Assembly (NCBI RefSeq): GCF_016126015.1
Contig: NZ_JAEFDB010000004.1
Coordinates: 124,001-188,000, forward strand
Source: Capnocytophaga periodontitidis
Lineage (GTDB): Bacteria; Bacteroidota; Bacteroidia; Flavobacteriales; Flavobacteriaceae
DNA: 64,000 bases
Reading direction: 5' to 3'
The translations under genes were made by a program, and so were the position numbers. The notes under the pieces were generated by a model, which saw only the letters and a list, made by a program, of their open reading frames with translations, was not told the origin of the DNA and ran no database searches. Of this stretch, positions 1 through 6,962 are shown one piece after another; positions within the stretch are counted from its first letter, which is position 1, and the number at the start of each line of letters is the position of its first letter.

Positions 1-371
1 TTTATAAGAAGTTTGTCAGAAGTCCATATTTTGTGTTTGATTTGCAGATGAAGAGCAATAAAGTGCATATCATTCTCATCTACATCAGCGACTATTTTTT
101 CAGCTTTTGCTACATAGGTTTTTTGCAAATCTTCTTCTTTTACAATGGTAATGCCTTCTAATAGTTTTTTAAAATCAGCTAATAGTTCTTTTTTTGTTTT
201 CTGATTTTTAAAACGTTTTACCAAATCAGGAATATGCTCGGTTACTTCAGTAATGAGATAGTCAGGCACTATATATTGTATTTTCTTCCTTTCAGCCAAT
301 ATTAAAGCTTTATGACCAGAGGGGTTTATAAGAGCACTCATAAAAATGTTACTGTCGGCAATGATAATCAT
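1..371 (-). CDS. PIN-domain ribonuclease toxin (3' end cut by window edge)
   Basis: The frame opens at ATG 371 and runs off the window with no stop, giving about 123 residues. The start MIIIADSNIF carries the first PIN acidic residue (D6). A DVDENDMHF segment and a later WTSDKLL segment supply the distal acidic residues, so a Mg-dependent RNase fold of the VapC kind is likely. It is clearly paralogous to the complete PIN gene at 49330-49779, with the same order of motifs (TKKELLADFK, DVDENDxxF, KHxIW). It starts 12 bases after the stop of a small gene that is probably its antitoxin. VapC-type toxins cut tRNA or rRNA, but the target here cannot be read from sequence. Only the last few residues are missing. 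Confidence 0.8.
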   Translation of the reverse strand, partial: MIIIADSNIFMSALINPSGHKALILAERKKIQYIVPDYLITEVTEHIPDLVKRFKNQKTKKELLADFKKLLEGITIVKEEDLQKTYVAKAEKIVADVDENDMHFIALHLQIKHKIWTSDKLLI

Positions 372-383
372 AATTAAAAGTTT

Positions 384-665
384 TTATAGGTTAAAACGTT
401 CTCTTAATCGTTGAGATACTTTCTTATTTATCTTTTTAGAGATTGTCATCACAAATGCGTAATCCTCAGGGGTCATTTCTTCTTCTTTAGCAGCTTCTAC
501 GATTTCCTCAGGGGTCATTTTTAATACTTTAGAAGCATCCAATACTTCCTGAGAGTACTTAGGTTCTTTTTGCTTTGTAACTTTTACAAAATCAAGTGTT
601 TTAAGATATCTCACAAGGTGTAGTGCTTGTGGATTGTTATCGGTAATGGTAATTGTATAAGGCAT
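384..665 (-). CDS. Probable antitoxin of the PIN module
   Basis: Small acidic/basic protein of 93 residues from ATG 665 (MPYTITITD). A TTG at 686 would extend it by seven codons, but that codon overlaps the promoter core at 684-691, so 665 is preferred. It lies directly upstream of the PIN gene with a 12-base gap, the usual antitoxin-toxin order. Its C-terminus (YAFVMTISKKINKKVSQRL) matches the end of the 80-residue protein upstream of the second PIN gene (YDFIMELSKKTNKKVALRL). The N-terminal halves differ. The shared tail is probably the toxin-binding part. No DNA-binding fold is obvious. Antitoxin role is inferred from position and pairing. Confidence 0.65.
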   Translation of the reverse strand: MPYTITITDNNPQALHLVRYLKTLDFVKVTKQKEPKYSQEVLDASKVLKMTPEEIVEAAKEEEMTPEDYAFVMTISKKINKKVSQRLRERFNL

Positions 666-683
666 AATATTTTCTATTTTTGG

Positions 684-715
684 CAAAGGTACAAGATAAT
701 TAGCATATAAGCAAA
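684..715 (-). promoter_or_regulatory. Promoter of the PIN antitoxin-toxin pair
   Basis: On the minus strand TTTG (712-715), a 20-base spacer, then TACCTTTG (684-691) match the Bacteroidota promoter consensus. The predicted transcript start is only about 10 bases from ATG 665. Confidence 0.7.
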
Positions 716-790
716 TAAAAAAACTGTCCGAAAAGTTTTATTTGTAAGGGCGTTTGCAAAACGCCCGTACATCATAACATAATTCAAAAA
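716..790. repeat. Dispersed intergenic repeat with GGGCGTTTGC hairpin
   Basis: Contains AAAAGTTTTATTTGTAAG followed by GGGCGTTTGCAAAACGCCC, a short perfect hairpin. The same unit with nearly the same flanks recurs at about 6536-6585 and shares its GGGCGTTTGC core with copies near 2500-2580 and 10241. It lies just downstream of rtcB on the transcribed strand. Confidence 0.6.
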
Positions 791-797
791 TAACAGA

Positions 798-2189
798 TTA
801 CTTGTCCATTCGCACGATGCGTGGCTGGAAAGTACCGATGATATCTACTAAATCGCTTTGGGAAGCCATTACAGTTTCTATGTTTTTATAGGCCATAGGA
901 GCTTCTTCGGCATTGCCCCCAATGAGGGTAATATCTTTGGCTTTGAGGGCTTTTTTGATATCGGAATTGGTAAAGCGGTTCTTGCTCTCATTGCGCGAGA
1001 AAGCGCGCCCTGCTCCGTGTGAAGCCGAATTGAAACTTTCGGCATTGCCCTTGCCTCGCACAATATAGCCGGCATCGGTCATTGAGGCAGGGATAATACC
1101 CAATACTCCCTCGCCAGCAGGGGTAGCCCCTTTGCGGTGTACAACTACCTCCTTGCCATCGTGAATTTCTTTCCACGCAAAATTGTGGTGGTTCTCGATA
1201 CGCGCCCTCAATCGTCCACCCACGGCGCGAATAAGTCGGCGGTGGATATCATCGTGGCAGGCAGAAGCGTAATCGCCTGCGAGGTTCATAGCCGTCCAAT
1301 ACTCTAACCCTAAGTGAGTGCTGAGGTCGAGCCACGCAAACTGTTGGGCTTCTTTGGGTAGCGGACATTGTTCGGCTGCCACGCGCACGTAATACTGAGC
1401 AATTTCAGCACCAAAACCACGCGAACCGCTATGCGAAAGAATACCGAGGTATTTTCCTTTGGGTAAGCCTATTTGTGGGTCGTCTGCCAAAAGTTCTACC
1501 TCGCCAAATTCTACAAAGTGATTGCCACTACCTGAAGTACCCATCTGCTTGATTGCCTTATCTTTCAATCGCTTGAGAATAGGAATCAGTGAAAAAGTAT
1601 CGCGCTCGAAAATCTCGTGGTCTACGTGTGATTTGTGGGTTTCGTACATACCGAACTTCGTATGTTCCACAAGGGCTTTCTCGTACTTATCACGCGCCCC
1701 CGAAAGGTAGGATACAGGGATATCCAAGATGCTGAGGCACATACGGCAACCGATGTCCAAGCCTACCCCATAAGGAATCACGGCATTCTCCACCGCCAGC
1801 ACGCCCCCTATGGGCAAACCATAGCCACTATGGGCATCGGGCATTAAGGCACCGCCAACCGAAATAGGGAGTTTGAGAGCCGTGTAGAGTTGCGTTTTTG
1901 CCTCTTCGGTGATGTCGTCGCCAAAGATGTGATAAGGGGCACGGGTAGCGTTGAGCTGTCGTTTTTCGGTTTTAGTAGACGAAAGCAGCGCTTCGGCTAT
2001 CTGACCAAAAGTAAGGTGTCCTTCGTACTGCGCAGGATTTTTTAGAATATCTTCGAGTACCGACTTTACATACGCCAAGTTTTTAGTAGCGTAATTGCGT
2101 TTCATCACTTCCAACGCTACATTAATAGATTGATTATTCGGGAATCCTAACTTAAGTAAGTCTTTCCCTTTGAGTTTTAAATTTGCCAT
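798..2189 (-). CDS. rtcB: RtcB-family RNA ligase
   Basis: 463 residues from ATG 2189 (MANLKLKGKDLL); an upstream in-frame ATG at 2237 would add 16 residues of low-complexity origin inside a repeat and is rejected. RtcB joins RNA 2',3'-cyclic phosphate or 3'-phosphate ends to 5'-OH ends using GTP and Mn. Diagnostic motifs are present: PDAHSGYG (117-124), GLDIGCRM with the metal cysteine C148, GNHFVE (about 222-227), HSGSRG (253-258), HHNF (334-337), and SASHGAGR with the guanylylated histidine H391. The active site looks complete. It shares the strand with prfH about 2.7 kb upstream; RtcB and PrfH are known partners in repair and rescue of ribosomes with a cut 16S rRNA. A GGGGGA palindrome repeat lies directly before its start. 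Confidence 0.95.
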   Translation of the reverse strand: MANLKLKGKDLLKLGFPNNQSINVALEVMKRNYATKNLAYVKSVLEDILKNPAQYEGHLTFGQIAEALLSSTKTEKRQLNATRAPYHIFGDDITEEAKTQLYTALKLPISVGGALMPDAHSGYGLPIGGVLAVENAVIPYGVGLDIGCRMCLSILDIPVSYLSGARDKYEKALVEHTKFGMYETHKSHVDHEIFERDTFSLIPILKRLKDKAIKQMGTSGSGNHFVEFGEVELLADDPQIGLPKGKYLGILSHSGSRGFGAEIAQYYVRVAAEQCPLPKEAQQFAWLDLSTHLGLEYWTAMNLAGDYASACHDDIHRRLIRAVGGRLRARIENHHNFAWKEIHDGKEVVVHRKGATPAGEGVLGIIPASMTDAGYIVRGKGNAESFNSASHGAGRAFSRNESKNRFTNSDIKKALKAKDITLIGGNAEEAPMAYKNIETVMASQSDLVDIIGTFQPRIVRMDK

Positions 2190-2663
2190 AATAATTTGTG
2201 AATTTGTTAATGCCCCCGTTCCCCCGAAGGGGGACAATCTGGAGTCATTGGCTAATTAGATAATTTTCAAATTTGTTAATTAACGTGAGTTCGACATAAG
2301 TAATTATTAAATAATCAGCAAAATGTTTTAAATCTCCCACGAATTTCACGAATTTTCACGAAATAAGGAATATCAAAAACCCTTTACTTTACATTATCTC
2401 ACGAATTTTCACCTGACGGTGAATTATTTTGTGAATATATTATGTTACAAAGCTGTAAATCAATGTTCTGTTATATCGAACTGACGTTAATTAGTTTGAT
2501 AAATGGTATTTGCAATGGGCGTTTGCGAAATGTTTGTGTGTGGGCGTTTGCAATAGGCATTTACAATGGGCGTTTGCAGCACATACCCAGCTATCGCTGG
2601 CTTTCCTACATAACATACTCTAAAAGTGATTGATTAACAGAGTAATCAAGTGGAGTGTTGCAC
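2190..2663. repeat. Gene-free stretch of stacked dispersed repeats
   Basis: 474 bases with no convincing gene. From left to right: a CCCCCGAAGGGGG palindrome (about 2213-2236); A+T-rich DNA; several degenerate GGGCGTTTGCAAT units (about 2500-2580); and a 75-base copy (2569-2641) containing CCAGCTATCGCTGG that matches 10241-10315 with two or three mismatches. An open frame at 2442-2633 is made of these repeats and is not a gene. No TAnnTTTG promoter for rtcB was found here. Confidence 0.65.
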
Positions 2664-3011
2664 TCATTGGCTAATTTTCAAATCTGCTAATTTTTCTCTC
2701 CATTTTGGATAATCAAAGAAAAAGGTGTATTGCTCGACTACTTCTTTCTCTAAAAGTTCTGCTGAAACAAGTACACGGTTTACAAATATATACTCACTTA
2801 CGGCATCTTTGAAATCGGATTCAGGAGGGTAATTGTCATTGAAAATCTCTTGATACAAGTGGTTGAGTTCCTCTAATTCTTCTTCTAAATACGGATTGAT
2901 ATCCAAATCCGCAATCTCCACATTACGAGGGGTAGGATTCTTCACATTTTCCTCTATCCAAATAGGGGAACAAAAGAACTCAAATTGGTATTTAAATTCA
3001 AACTTTTTCAT
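2664..3011 (-). CDS. Hypothetical acidic protein
   Basis: 115 residues, start MKKFEFKYQFEFF, no signal peptide or membrane segment. Rich in Glu and aromatic residues with an acidic centre (LEEELEELNHLY). I do not recognise a family. It lies 25 bases after the gene at 3037-3873 and in the same direction, so it is probably co-transcribed with that gene and with the exonuclease further upstream. The size and acidic character would suit an immunity, inhibitor or accessory protein, but that is only a guess. Confidence 0.6.
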   Translation of the reverse strand: MKKFEFKYQFEFFCSPIWIEENVKNPTPRNVEIADLDINPYLEEELEELNHLYQEIFNDNYPPESDFKDAVSEYIFVNRVLVSAELLEKEVVEQYTFFFDYPKWREKLADLKISQ

Positions 3012-3036
3012 AGGATTAATTTGTCAATTTACTAAA

Positions 3037-3873
3037 TTACCAATGGGCAACAACTGACTTGAACTTCTTTCTTTTTCTTTTATCGGGGATACCCGTATCG
3101 CTGTTCCATCGCTGTACGAATTTCTCAAAAGAATCGTAGGCTATTATATAGGGCGAAGGCTCTGGTAGGGATTCCTTAGGAATGGCAGTACCTATCCGCT
3201 CCAAGCGTTCGGCAAAGAGCAACAAGGCTTTATGACTCACCCTACGCACATCACTGAGCACTTCCTTCTCACCATCTCCCATCAGCTGAAGGCGCGCCTC
3301 CATTAGCGATTCCATCGTTGGCTTTTCAGTACTTTTATATAATAGTTCCACGAAAGTATAATGTCCGTCGCCCTCATAGTTATCAGTCCTCAATAGCCAT
3401 ACCGCACCATACTGACCTCCCAACAAGGGTACGCTCAGCACTTCATAAGGCACAAAAAGGAAATCGGTTACCTTTTGCCAATGTTCGCGTGCAGGCACTG
3501 CTGTATTGGCAGTGGCAAGGCGAGAGAGCAGTCGTACTACTTGCTGTTGTCGCTTTGCATAGCTCATCTGGGGGGTATCAGTACCAAACTGCTGTAGCCA
3601 CTTTTTAGAAACTCCTTTTTGTACCAACTGTTGCAGGGGAGCTACCTCCTCGGGGCGCAACCACCCATACTGCCATAAAATAGCAAGGCGAAGGGTCAAA
3701 AATATTTCCTTCTCCAAAGCAGTGCGTACAGTTTCCTTGCGAAAAGTGTCTATAAGGGAGCGTATTTCGGCTTCTGTAGCGCCGTAGTGATAAGCATCTT
3801 CTACTATGCTATCCAACTCATTAGCGAGATCGCTTTCAAAAATATGAACGCCGTGAATAAGGTTGTTTTTCAT
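3037..3873 (-). CDS. Hypothetical cytoplasmic protein
   Basis: 278 residues (MKNNLIHGVHIF), predicted soluble and largely helical in the N-terminal half (residues 15-90, ELDSIVEDAYHYG...), followed by a mixed segment and a basic C-terminal tail (PDKRKRKKFKSVV). No enzymatic motif or known family was recognised. Start lies six bases after the exonuclease stop, so it belongs to the same transcript. The basic tail could contact nucleic acid; this is inference only. Confidence 0.65.
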   Translation of the reverse strand: MKNNLIHGVHIFESDLANELDSIVEDAYHYGATEAEIRSLIDTFRKETVRTALEKEIFLTLRLAILWQYGWLRPEEVAPLQQLVQKGVSKKWLQQFGTDTPQMSYAKRQQQVVRLLSRLATANTAVPAREHWQKVTDFLFVPYEVLSVPLLGGQYGAVWLLRTDNYEGDGHYTFVELLYKSTEKPTMESLMEARLQLMGDGEKEVLSDVRRVSHKALLLFAERLERIGTAIPKESLPEPSPYIIAYDSFEKFVQRWNSDTGIPDKRKRKKFKSVVAHW

Positions 3874-3879
3874 TGCGAA

Positions 3880-4431
3880 TTAATTTGTCAATTGATAATG
3901 AGACAAGCAGTGCATTATTTTAGCGATGTTATAAGCATCGTCTTTGCCTCGGTGGTGGGTTCCTACAAGGGGTAGCTTGAGGTAGTTCAGTGCCTGATGC
4001 ATTCCCAATCGCTTGGGGTGCTGGGTTACCTCTTGGAAGCGTTCCTTTACATTGATATGCTCATTGCGCATTGGGTAAGGCAGTTTTCTAAGTGCACATT
4101 GCTTTTGGAGCATATTCCTATCGTAATTCCCATAACTCGCCCAAGTGTACTGATAGGCTTGGTATTCCTTTTTAAGGATTTGCAAGGCTTCTTCAAAGCT
4201 CACGCCTTCCCGCGCCACCAGTTCGGGGGTAAGGGTGGTAAGTTGGGTACAAAAAGGACTTATTTTGGAATGTGTAGGTTTTACCAAAATACCTCTGTTA
4301 TCGCTAATTTCACCTGTAAGGGTATCGAGCAGACAAATGCCTATTTCTATAATTTCACTCACTTCTCCTTTGGGAGGTATTCCCTCCCAACAAGTCGCTT
4401 CTAAGTCTATAATAATGATTTTGTTTGTCAT
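3880..4431 (-). CDS. DEDDh 3'-5' exonuclease domain protein (KapD/ERI-1 type)
   Basis: 183 residues consisting of one RNase T/DnaQ-like exonuclease domain. Exo I is IIDLEATCW (catalytic Asp and Glu near residue 9-11). Exo II is probably the SYGNYDRNML segment (about 105-114). Exo III is HRGKDDAYN, giving the HxxxxD signature of the DEDDh class. The Trp after DLEATC is typical of KapD and ERI-1-like enzymes, which trim RNA or small nucleic acid ends. Start codon overlaps the stop of the upstream gene by four bases (ATGA), indicating translational coupling. It lies between rtcB and prfH on the same strand, so an RNA-processing role is attractive but unproven. Confidence 0.85.
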   Translation of the reverse strand: MTNKIIIIDLEATCWEGIPPKGEVSEIIEIGICLLDTLTGEISDNRGILVKPTHSKISPFCTQLTTLTPELVAREGVSFEEALQILKKEYQAYQYTWASYGNYDRNMLQKQCALRKLPYPMRNEHINVKERFQEVTQHPKRLGMHQALNYLKLPLVGTHHRGKDDAYNIAKIMHCLSHYQLTN

Positions 4432-4829
4432 TGTTTTAATTTTCTAATGAAATAGCTCTTATCTTCTGTGGGGCAATAGTAGAGCCTGAGCTTTTCACCT
4501 TCTTCCAAAAGAAAGATAATCTCACTATTTCCGGCTACTTCTTCGGCAAAAATAGCGCTAATGTGTTTGCCTTTGAGTTGCCAAACCTCCGTAAGGTCAT
4601 CAAAGCGATAGGCATCATCGTCCTCATCTACTTCATACTCATTCCAACATTGACAGAAAGCAAAGCCCAATTCTAAATAGAATTCAAAAATAGGCTGTCC
4701 TTCCGCTTTTAGATAAACTAAACAGATATTTTCATCATCAGGATTTACGGACAGTTTGAGTTGCTCTATGGGCAAACCATTGAGTATGGTAAGGTTGAAA
4801 TGGGTATCTTGATAAAATATTCCGGTCAT
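4428..4829 (-). CDS. Hypothetical acidic protein coupled to the exonuclease
   Basis: 133 residues (MTGIFYQDTHFNL), soluble, strongly acidic with an EYEVDEDDDAYRFDD stretch near residues 64-78 and a beta-rich pattern. No family recognised. Its stop codon overlaps the ATG of the exonuclease gene, so the two are translated together. A repeat copy with CTTTGGCAAAA and GTCGTAGCACGAC (about 4908-4935) separates it from prfH. Confidence 0.6.
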   Translation of the reverse strand: MTGIFYQDTHFNLTILNGLPIEQLKLSVNPDDENICLVYLKAEGQPIFEFYLELGFAFCQCWNEYEVDEDDDAYRFDDLTEVWQLKGKHISAIFAEEVAGNSEIIFLLEEGEKLRLYYCPTEDKSYFIRKLKQ

Positions 4830-4939
4830 AAAGTTTGTTTTTTTAGAGATGCTGATATCTCGGAGAAACTCAGAATAACTTGGAGGGTTGCTGAAATTCT
4901 TTTCAACTTTGGCAAAAGTCGTAGCACGACAAGCATTTG

Positions 4940-5632
4940 CTAATTGACAAATTCCCTAATTTCCCTCTTGGCAGTAGCGCGTTCTTTCTTATAGCTCTTT
5001 TCTACATAAGTGCTTTTGAAATCGGTACCTTTGAAAGTGCGTACAGGGTTACCGCGTTGCACTTGGGTGTGATTGTTCCAATGGCTCTGCGCTTGCTCGG
5101 CGAGTTGCTGAAGCTCTATTTCGGCAAGTTTTTCTTTAAGGCGCGCAAGGGCGAGTTTCTTATTGTCGAGTTGCGAACGCGAATCCTGTGCCAATACGCT
5201 GATACCTGTAGGCAGGTGGGTGGCGCGTACTGCCGAATTTACCTTGTTCACATTCTGTCCGCCATTGCCTTGCGAGCGAGTGGTTTGGAACTGTACATCG
5301 CGCTCCGAGAAAGACTGGCGTTGCAGTTGGTCAAGCTCAAAAACGCCTATATACCAGTTGCTGCGCTGGTGAAACTTGCGAAAAGTGCTCTTGCCTACCC
5401 AGCAGACAGTGCCAAGCCAACTTTTCAAAAATGGTGCTAACTCCTTGCCTTTGAGTTGCAAGGTAACCGATTTAACCGTGAGATTGGCATCGCCTTCCTC
5501 ACGGCTGAGAATGGTATAGTCTATGCCTGCTTGAGTAGCTTCTTGTAGGAAAGTCTTGAGTACTTTCGCCACTACCCATTGGCATTCTAAAGGACCGCGT
5601 CCTGCGGTGATTTGTATGATTTTTTCTTGCAT
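4940..5632 (-). CDS. prfH: Peptide chain release factor homolog PrfH
   Basis: 230 residues. Residues 118-150 hold the hydrolysis loop TTRSQGNGGQNVNKVNSAVR with the GGQ tripeptide at 124-126, which triggers peptidyl-tRNA hydrolysis in the ribosomal PTC. The protein is shorter than RF1/RF2 and lacks a recognisable codon-recognition domain (no PxT or SPF element); the N-terminal domain (IIQITAGRGPLECQWVV) is that of the PrfH family, and the C-terminus is the usual basic tail. PrfH acts on ribosomes whose decoding centre was damaged by rRNA cleavage and is commonly encoded with an RtcB that then reseals the 16S rRNA. Here rtcB lies 2.7 kb downstream on the same strand rather than adjacent. Confidence 0.92.
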   Translation of the reverse strand: MQEKIIQITAGRGPLECQWVVAKVLKTFLQEATQAGIDYTILSREEGDANLTVKSVTLQLKGKELAPFLKSWLGTVCWVGKSTFRKFHQRSNWYIGVFELDQLQRQSFSERDVQFQTTRSQGNGGQNVNKVNSAVRATHLPTGISVLAQDSRSQLDNKKLALARLKEKLAEIELQQLAEQAQSHWNNHTQVQRGNPVRTFKGTDFKSTYVEKSYKKERATAKREIREFVN

Positions 5633-5692
5633 TTTTTTCTTTGTTTTTTTGTAAATCGGACGAGTCGGACGGGGCGGACTGGTCGGATTGGG

Positions 5693-6475
5693 TTAAAGAT
5701 TGACCTCCAAAAGCATATCTGCGATTTCCATTGCTGAAGTGTGATACTTAAGGGCGGCGATTTCTTTCAGCGGGGTGCGTTTGTACTTTTCCTTAGGCGT
5801 ATAGCGCTTTTGGAATTGATTCCACGAATAACTGCCTCCATAGATTTTGCTATGGATAATCCCCCAGTTCTTATGGTCATTTATGATTTTATCAAGCTCG
5901 GCGAGTTCTCGCTCTATGGCTATATCTACCGGACGGTAGTGGGTGATCATATTAGGCTTTACGCGCAGTTCAAAACGCCACGCCTCGGTAAACTCGTAAT
6001 AGGTTTCAAAACGGTCTTTTTGGCGATTGAAACACTCTATCCTCGCAAAATAGGCGCGTTCCTTTTCAGTGAACTTTCCCCTTTCAAGGGCTCTTTGCCA
6101 TTCCCATTGATTAAAAGCGTACAATTCCTGCTTACGAGCTATGTAAACGCGTTTGCCACGGCGCTTTTTCTTCTTCTGAAACTTACGCGTATCAGCATAT
6201 TGATAGGTGTTGATTTTCTCTAAGAGCGTAGCGAAAAAGTCGGCTTGCTTGCCTTGCTTTACATCTTCCCTCAGTACAAAGAAACGCACATAGCCCTTTT
6301 GGTAAGGTTTTTCGAGTGGTACAAGCGGCAAGTTTCGTTTCTGCTTTTCTAGTTCAGGATGGCGATCACAGCATTCGCGCAAAAACTTCTCGTGGTCTTC
6401 TCGAACAATGCGTTTGCGAGAACGCAAATTGCGCAGGCGAGAAACGCCTTCGGGGGTAATATATAGATTTCCCAT
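5693..6475 (-). CDS. Unknown basic protein upstream of prfH
   Basis: 260 residues (MGNLYITPEGVSRLRN), no signal peptide or membrane segment, very rich in Arg, Lys and aromatic residues. A dense basic patch (KFQKKKKRRGKRVYIARK) near residues 98-115 and another at the N-terminus (LRSRKRIVRED) point to nucleic-acid or ribosome binding. No catalytic signature recognised. It precedes prfH by 60 bases on the same strand, so the pair is probably co-transcribed. No TAnnTTTG core lies immediately before the ATG; transcription may come from further upstream, where the candidate leader RNA lies. I do not know its function; a role in ribosome rescue is a testable idea only. Confidence 0.7.
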   Translation of the reverse strand: MGNLYITPEGVSRLRNLRSRKRIVREDHEKFLRECCDRHPELEKQKRNLPLVPLEKPYQKGYVRFFVLREDVKQGKQADFFATLLEKINTYQYADTRKFQKKKKRRGKRVYIARKQELYAFNQWEWQRALERGKFTEKERAYFARIECFNRQKDRFETYYEFTEAWRFELRVKPNMITHYRPVDIAIERELAELDKIINDHKNWGIIHSKIYGGSYSWNQFQKRYTPKEKYKRTPLKEIAALKYHTSAMEIADMLLEVNL

Positions 6476-6535
6476 TTTTCAATTAACAATTGACAATTAA
6501 TAATTAACAAATTGCTTCGGGAAAATTTGAAAGTG

Positions 6536-6720
6536 CCTAAAAGTTTTATTTATATGGGCGTTTGCAAAACGCCCCTACACAACATACTACAAAAGCTATT
6601 GATTATCAGATTGATCAACTTTGCCAAAGGTCGTAGCACGACGAGCAATTAAAACTTTGCCAAAGTGTAGCGACACAAAAGCGATTTTGAGACTTTTAGG
6701 ACAGCCTTCAGAGGTGAGGA
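6536..6720. repeat. Composite dispersed repeat (modules A, B and C)
   Basis: Module A: GGGCGTTTGCAAAACGCCC hairpin. Module B: ACAAAAGCTATTGATTATCA. Module C: CTTTGCCAAAG ... CTTTGCCAAAGTGTAGCGAC and GCGATTTTGAGACTTTTAG. The same order of modules recurs at about 24470-24615 and, in part, at 10241-10425 and 32688-32770. In those places it lies downstream of minus-strand genes. Here it lies downstream of the candidate RNA gene, which supports that RNA being a genuine transcription unit. Confidence 0.65.
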
Positions 6721-6727
6721 AAAACAA

Positions 6728-6753
6728 AAAGCCCGAAGCGGGTGCTTCGGGCT
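6728..6753 (-). terminator. Rho-independent terminator of the candidate RNA
   Basis: Perfect 10-bp stem AGCCCGAAGC / GCTTCGGGCT with a 4-base loop. On the minus strand it is followed by TTTTTGTTTTT; on plus there is no T run, so it serves the minus-strand transcript. Confidence 0.8.
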
Positions 6754-6780
6754 CTTCTATATATTATACTATTATTCTAA

Positions 6781-6855
6781 TCAAGCGGATACGCCACGAA
6801 GCGTTACCTTGTGCAAAGGTAATACAGATGCGATATGTAACTTGATATAGGTCAT
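6781..6855 (-). CDS. Possible 24-codon open reading frame inside the candidate RNA
   Basis: ATG 6855 to TGA 6781 encodes MTYIKLHIASVLPLHKVTLR followed by four more residues. The start sits just after the 5' strand of the main stem, and the stop lies after the 3' strand. It could be a leader peptide whose translation would open the main stem, or simply chance in a structured RNA. No homology recognised and no Shine-Dalgarno expected in this phylum. Confidence 0.2.
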   Translation of the reverse strand: MTYIKLHIASVLPLHKVTLRGVSA

Positions 6856-6909
6856 TTCTTCGTGCGTATTTTTTGTATTTAGTTAAACGATAATTCTTAA
6901 AATCGGGGG

Positions 6910-6939
6910 CAAAGGTACAACAATTTTTTGAATATGCAA
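6910..6939 (-). promoter_or_regulatory. Promoter of the candidate RNA
   Basis: Minus strand: TTG (6937-6939), 19-base spacer, TACCTTTG (6910-6917). It overlaps the divergent pheA promoter, so the two may compete. Confidence 0.7.
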
Positions 6940-6958
6940 GAAAAAAGATGTATTTTTG
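6927..6958 (+). promoter_or_regulatory. pheA promoter
   Basis: TTTG (6927-6930), 20-base spacer, TATTTTTG (6951-6958). The ATG at 6963 follows within five bases, so the transcript would be almost leaderless. Confidence 0.65.
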
Positions 6959-6962
6959 CACT

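Larger units (their letters stand above)
6722..6905 (-). ncRNA. Candidate structured RNA or leader, about 180 nt
   Basis: On the minus strand a consensus promoter (6910-6939) is followed by a compact fold and a strong terminator (6728-6753). The main element is a 12-bp stem, AUACGCACGAAG (6869-6858) with CUUCGUGGCGUAU (6801-6789), broken only by one bulged G. Inside it is a 7-bp hairpin UUACCUU-UGCAC-AAGGUAA (6822-6804) and a weaker UACA/UGUA hairpin. No known RNA family was recognised. It may be a stand-alone small RNA, or the leader of the downstream basic-protein/prfH genes, which start 245 bases past the terminator. The loop sequence UUACCUUUG repeats the promoter core, a feature that would suit an RNA polymerase decoy, but this is speculation. 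Confidence 0.45.

Noticed and set aside
2442-2633. 63-codon frame upstream of rtcB
   Set aside because: Composed entirely of the dispersed repeats.
4937-5440. 167-codon plus-strand frame opposite prfH
   Set aside because: A shadow of prfH, which has a full GGQ-domain protein in the other strand.
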